Source: Acholeplasmatales bacterium
Lineage (GTDB): Bacteria; Bacillota_I; Bacilli_A; Acholeplasmatales; Anaeroplasmataceae
DNA length: 64,000 nucleotides
Direction: 5' to 3'
NCBI GenBank assembly: GCA_017454375.1
Contig: JAFTDB010000010.1
Location: 36,992-100,991 of the forward strand
Shown here one piece after another: positions 61,779 to 64,000 of the stretch (positions are counted from its first letter, which is position 1; each line of letters opens with the position of its first letter). The translations under genes and the position numbers were made by a program. A model generated the notes under the pieces. The model did not search any database and was not told the origin of the DNA. It was given only the letters and a program-made list of their open reading frames with translations.

Positions 61779-63776
61779 ATGGGACGTGGTACTTGGTATA
61801 AAAAATGGTTATCAAAGCGTGGATTCATGATTGAAAATATAAAACTAAATAAGAAATCCAGCATTTATACTTATTTTCCTAAGATGAACCAATATGGTTT
61901 CCAATCTGGTAACATCAGAGGAATCATTTTAGCTGATACAATTAGTAGATACCAAAGAATGACAGATTTAAATGTCTTATTCCCTATTGGCTTTCACTCA
62001 TTAGGCTCCTCAAGCTTCCTTCAAAGTAAGAAAAAATCAAATCTTTTGGATGATGAAATAAGTGATATATTCCATAACCAAATGATAGAGCTTGGTATAG
62101 GTATAAATAAAAACAAGCTAATAGATATGCGTCATGATGAATTCTTGATTAATCTTCAGCTTGTATTTTTAGAACTATATGAAAAGGGTTATATTAAATA
62201 TAAAGATACGGTTGTATATTATGATCAATTAAAAGATAAAATATATGATGAATTCTCAACCCCTTCTCATACCTTACCTACTAAAAGAGAAAAATGCTTC
62301 GTATTAGATATTAAAGATATATTAAACAATGTCTTAGATGATATTGATAAATTAATGGTACCATCATCATTAAAAGAAGAATTAAAGAATGCGTTTAAGC
62401 CTAAATTTGATTATTATATGTCATTTAATTTATCTAATGATGTAGCACTTGATGTAAAAATAGATCATCCTGAATATTTAGGTTCCTTATCTGCCATCCT
62501 AATTAATCCTGATCTATGTGATATAACAAACTTTATATCATATGAGGAGAAGGATGCGATAGAGGCAATCTTGTCTAGTGATGCAGGCTTTGCCTATTCA
62601 GGTTTGGATACCCTAAACCCACTTACAGGTAGCGAGGTTCCAGTCTTCATTTCTAGAATGTATGATGAAGGAATCCATCTATGCTTCCCGGCAGTAGATG
62701 AGGATGATTATGCATTCACTAATGAATGTGAGTTAGATTATAAAGATATAATAGGAGAAGATAATCTACTTTATAATAGTGACTTCCTAGATGGCCTATC
62801 TTTAGATTTAGCCCATGAAAAGGCCATAACTAATTTTATGGAATATGGCTTAATAACAAAGCGTAAGAATTATAAGATTAATGAAATCTTATTATCTTCA
62901 TCTGATAGCTTTGGTCCATTATTCCCATTCTTATATGATGCAGAAAGTGATGAATTAAATTCACTTAAAAATTATTTACCATATAGCTTCTCAACCCAGT
63001 TTAGACCAATCACTAAAGCATTTAATGATGTGGCTGGTATGATGTTATCTGGAACAATAAATAATTTATTTGTTGAAGGAATGACACCATTTATCACAAT
63101 CGTGTATGATGTTTATTCTCAGGTTGATTCATTCTTTTCTGAATCTACATTAGAATTATTTAAAGAATGGATGCCATTTGAGATGTTTATAGTAGAAAAC
63201 GAAAATATTATATCAGAACTTTTAATGCCAATAATTTTTTATAATATCTTAAAGAAGGAATTAAAATTTGATTTTAATTTATTAAACAATTTGAAAATTA
63301 TTGGTAAGAGTGTTGATAATAGATTAAATGATATAAGAAGAAGTAATAATAATTTAATTGATATGGATAAGGTATTGAAGAATTATTATTCTGATTCAAT
63401 TAGATTATTTGCCTTATCTGATAAGTTATCTGAAAATTTCATATTCAATGGATATGAATTAAAAGAAATAGATAATGAAATAAAGAAATTAGAGAATGCA
63501 TTAATTAATCTAGAAATAGATAATAATAGAGATGTTGATTTAACATTCCTAGATTATAAAAATAAAGCATTATCTTATATGGATAAATATGATTTAGAAA
63601 AATATATTAAGATATTAAAGGATATCACTAATAAATTCATTTATAATTCAAAATTATCAAAAGAAGAATTAATAATGTATCTAAAATTAATATATCCAAT
63701 TACGCCATATTTAGCAGAAAATATATATGAACATCATTTCGATGTTACTAAATCAATAATCAATGAAAGTTGGTAA
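61779..63776 (+). CDS. Catalytically degenerate leucyl-tRNA-synthetase-like protein
   Basis: 665 residues, colinear with bacterial LeuRS from its N-terminus (WYKKWLSKRGFMI) to the end of the anticodon-binding helices (YPITPYLAENIYEHH ... ESW), so the C-terminal tRNA-binding domain is absent. The synthetase HVGH motif aligns with Q42-S-G-N45 (SRYQRM anchors the alignment), WDAFGLPAE aligns with FHSLGSSSF, and KMSKS aligns with I507-I-G-K-S511. The CP1 editing domain is still traceable (LDTLNPLTGSEVPVFI, NSDFLDGL). Leucine activation is therefore unlikely; a regulatory, RNA-binding or carrier-related role is open. AGGAGGTGA precedes the ATG. Pseudogene status is unlikely because the frame is intact. 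Confidence 0.8.
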   Translation: MGRGTWYKKWLSKRGFMIENIKLNKKSSIYTYFPKMNQYGFQSGNIRGIILADTISRYQRMTDLNVLFPIGFHSLGSSSFLQSKKKSNLLDDEISDIFHNQMIELGIGINKNKLIDMRHDEFLINLQLVFLELYEKGYIKYKDTVVYYDQLKDKIYDEFSTPSHTLPTKREKCFVLDIKDILNNVLDDIDKLMVPSSLKEELKNAFKPKFDYYMSFNLSNDVALDVKIDHPEYLGSLSAILINPDLCDITNFISYEEKDAIEAILSSDAGFAYSGLDTLNPLTGSEVPVFISRMYDEGIHLCFPAVDEDDYAFTNECELDYKDIIGEDNLLYNSDFLDGLSLDLAHEKAITNFMEYGLITKRKNYKINEILLSSSDSFGPLFPFLYDAESDELNSLKNYLPYSFSTQFRPITKAFNDVAGMMLSGTINNLFVEGMTPFITIVYDVYSQVDSFFSESTLELFKEWMPFEMFIVENENIISELLMPIIFYNILKKELKFDFNLLNNLKIIGKSVDNRLNDIRRSNNNLIDMDKVLKNYYSDSIRLFALSDKLSENFIFNGYELKEIDNEIKKLENALINLEIDNNRDVDLTFLDYKNKALSYMDKYDLEKYIKILKDITNKFIYNSKLSKEELIMYLKLIYPITPYLAENIYEHHFDVTKSIINESW

Positions 63777-63818
63777 AAAGGACTAAAAATTTGAATTTTG
63801 GTCCTTTATTTTTTTTAT
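63777..63818 (+). terminator. Terminator after the LeuRS-like gene
   Basis: AAAGGAC-TAAAAAT-TTGA-ATTTTG-GTCCTTT forms a long hairpin followed by T-rich sequence. Confidence 0.8.
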
Positions 63819-63828
63819 TAACATGCTA

Positions 63829-63857
63829 TTGAATTATAAATAATATTGACCTATAAT
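63829..63857 (+). promoter_or_regulatory. Promoter of the gene at the window end
   Basis: TTGAAT (63829-63834), a 17-base spacer, TATAAT (63852-63857). Confidence 0.75.
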
Positions 63858-63880
63858 TCTATAAAAGGGGTAACTTTTCT

Positions 63881-64000
63881 ATGCAGTATGAATTAATAGT
63901 TAGAAAAACTGTTTCACAATTTATTGAAAAAATATTTCGCTTTTATAATTATGATTTTAATCATGATGAATTCAAAAAAGTGGTCTATAATGAACGTCAA
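63881..64000 (+). CDS. Start of an unidentified gene (3' end outside window)
   Basis: Forty codons run without stop to the window end: MQYELIVRKTVSQFIEK at the start, then an aromatic and basic stretch with HDEFKKVVYNERQ. AAAAGGGG lies upstream of the ATG at slightly long spacing, and a promoter precedes it. Too little is visible to name a family. Confidence 0.55.
   Translation, partial: MQYELIVRKTVSQFIEKIFRFYNYDFNHDEFKKVVYNERQ

Noticed and set aside
1..64000. CRISPR arrays, insertion sequences, prophage or integrase genes
   Set aside because: No regularly spaced identical repeats with unique spacers, no transposase or integrase frame and no tRNA-end duplication were seen. The tandem repeats are all coding or short operator-like repeats.

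Overview
The window is AT-rich, densely coded DNA from a low-GC Gram-positive-type bacterium (Bacillota/Bacilli, with mollicute-like traits), most likely an uncultured anaerobic or gut lineage. The grounds are Shine-Dalgarno sites of the AAGGAGG type, TTGACA-N17-TATAAT promoters, HPr with both His15 and Ser46, a BspA-like surface giant ending in a dockerin, a Cys-type glutathione peroxidase paired with an OhrR-like regulator, and a long mollicute-style tmRNA tag. TGA is a genuine stop here (for example at the ends of the trmB-like gene and of the HAD gene at 58577), so the Mycoplasma code does not apply. The species assignment is inference. No transposase, phage gene, CRISPR array or rRNA was seen.

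Layout. (1) 2-21406: the 3' part (at least 7134 codons) of one giant secreted or surface protein: about 4300 residues of LRR_5/BspA-type repeats, a linker, about 18 MBG/YDG-type beta modules and a C-terminal type I dockerin. (2) 21475-26788: a minimal RecQ-type helicase and a DUF1292 protein, then a minus-strand block with a Wzz-like chain-length protein, a Wzy/O-antigen-ligase-like protein, and a glutathione peroxidase/OhrR pair with a recognisable operator. (3) 26922-34489: an orphan EIIB-like membrane protein with HPr, then pepV, trmB, a peptidase S51, pheA, secG, rnr, smpB and ssrA (tmRNA). (4) 34599-42361: an accessory set of small enzymes and regulators (flavodoxin, NifX-like, AraC-GyrI, NUDIX, SMP-30, two GNATs, HAD, Fe-alcohol dehydrogenase, methyltransferase, kinase-like protein). 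(5) 42483-53773: trkA-trkH potassium uptake, uridine phosphorylase, PlsC-like acyltransferase, a frameshifted membrane diguanylate cyclase, RluA, a VTT-domain protein, an intact diguanylate cyclase, a MATE exporter and small membrane proteins. (6) 53926-58577: a DUF2089 / DUF1700-DUF4097 / membrane-protein operon, tRNA-Asp and tRNA-Arg, a second flavodoxin behind a repeated operator, a DUF6442-XRE pair, a WYL regulator and a HAD phosphatase. (7) 58628-64000: a lipoprotein, thrC-thrB, an acyl carrier protein, a catalytically degenerate leucyl-tRNA-synthetase-like protein and the start of a further gene.

Functional threads: trans-translation and RNA decay (rnr-smpB-ssrA), redox and thiol defence (GPx/OhrR, two flavodoxins), c-di-GMP signalling (two GGDEF proteins), envelope and polysaccharide biology (giant protein, Wzz, Wzy, DUF4097 operon), and partial amino-acid pathways (pheA, thrC, thrB). 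The best candidates for something undescribed are the LeuRS-like protein that has lost HIGH, KMSKS and the C-terminal tRNA-binding domain while keeping an intact 665-codon frame, and the giant dockerin-bearing LRR protein. Start codons were chosen by Shine-Dalgarno spacing and often lie downstream of the longest possible start.
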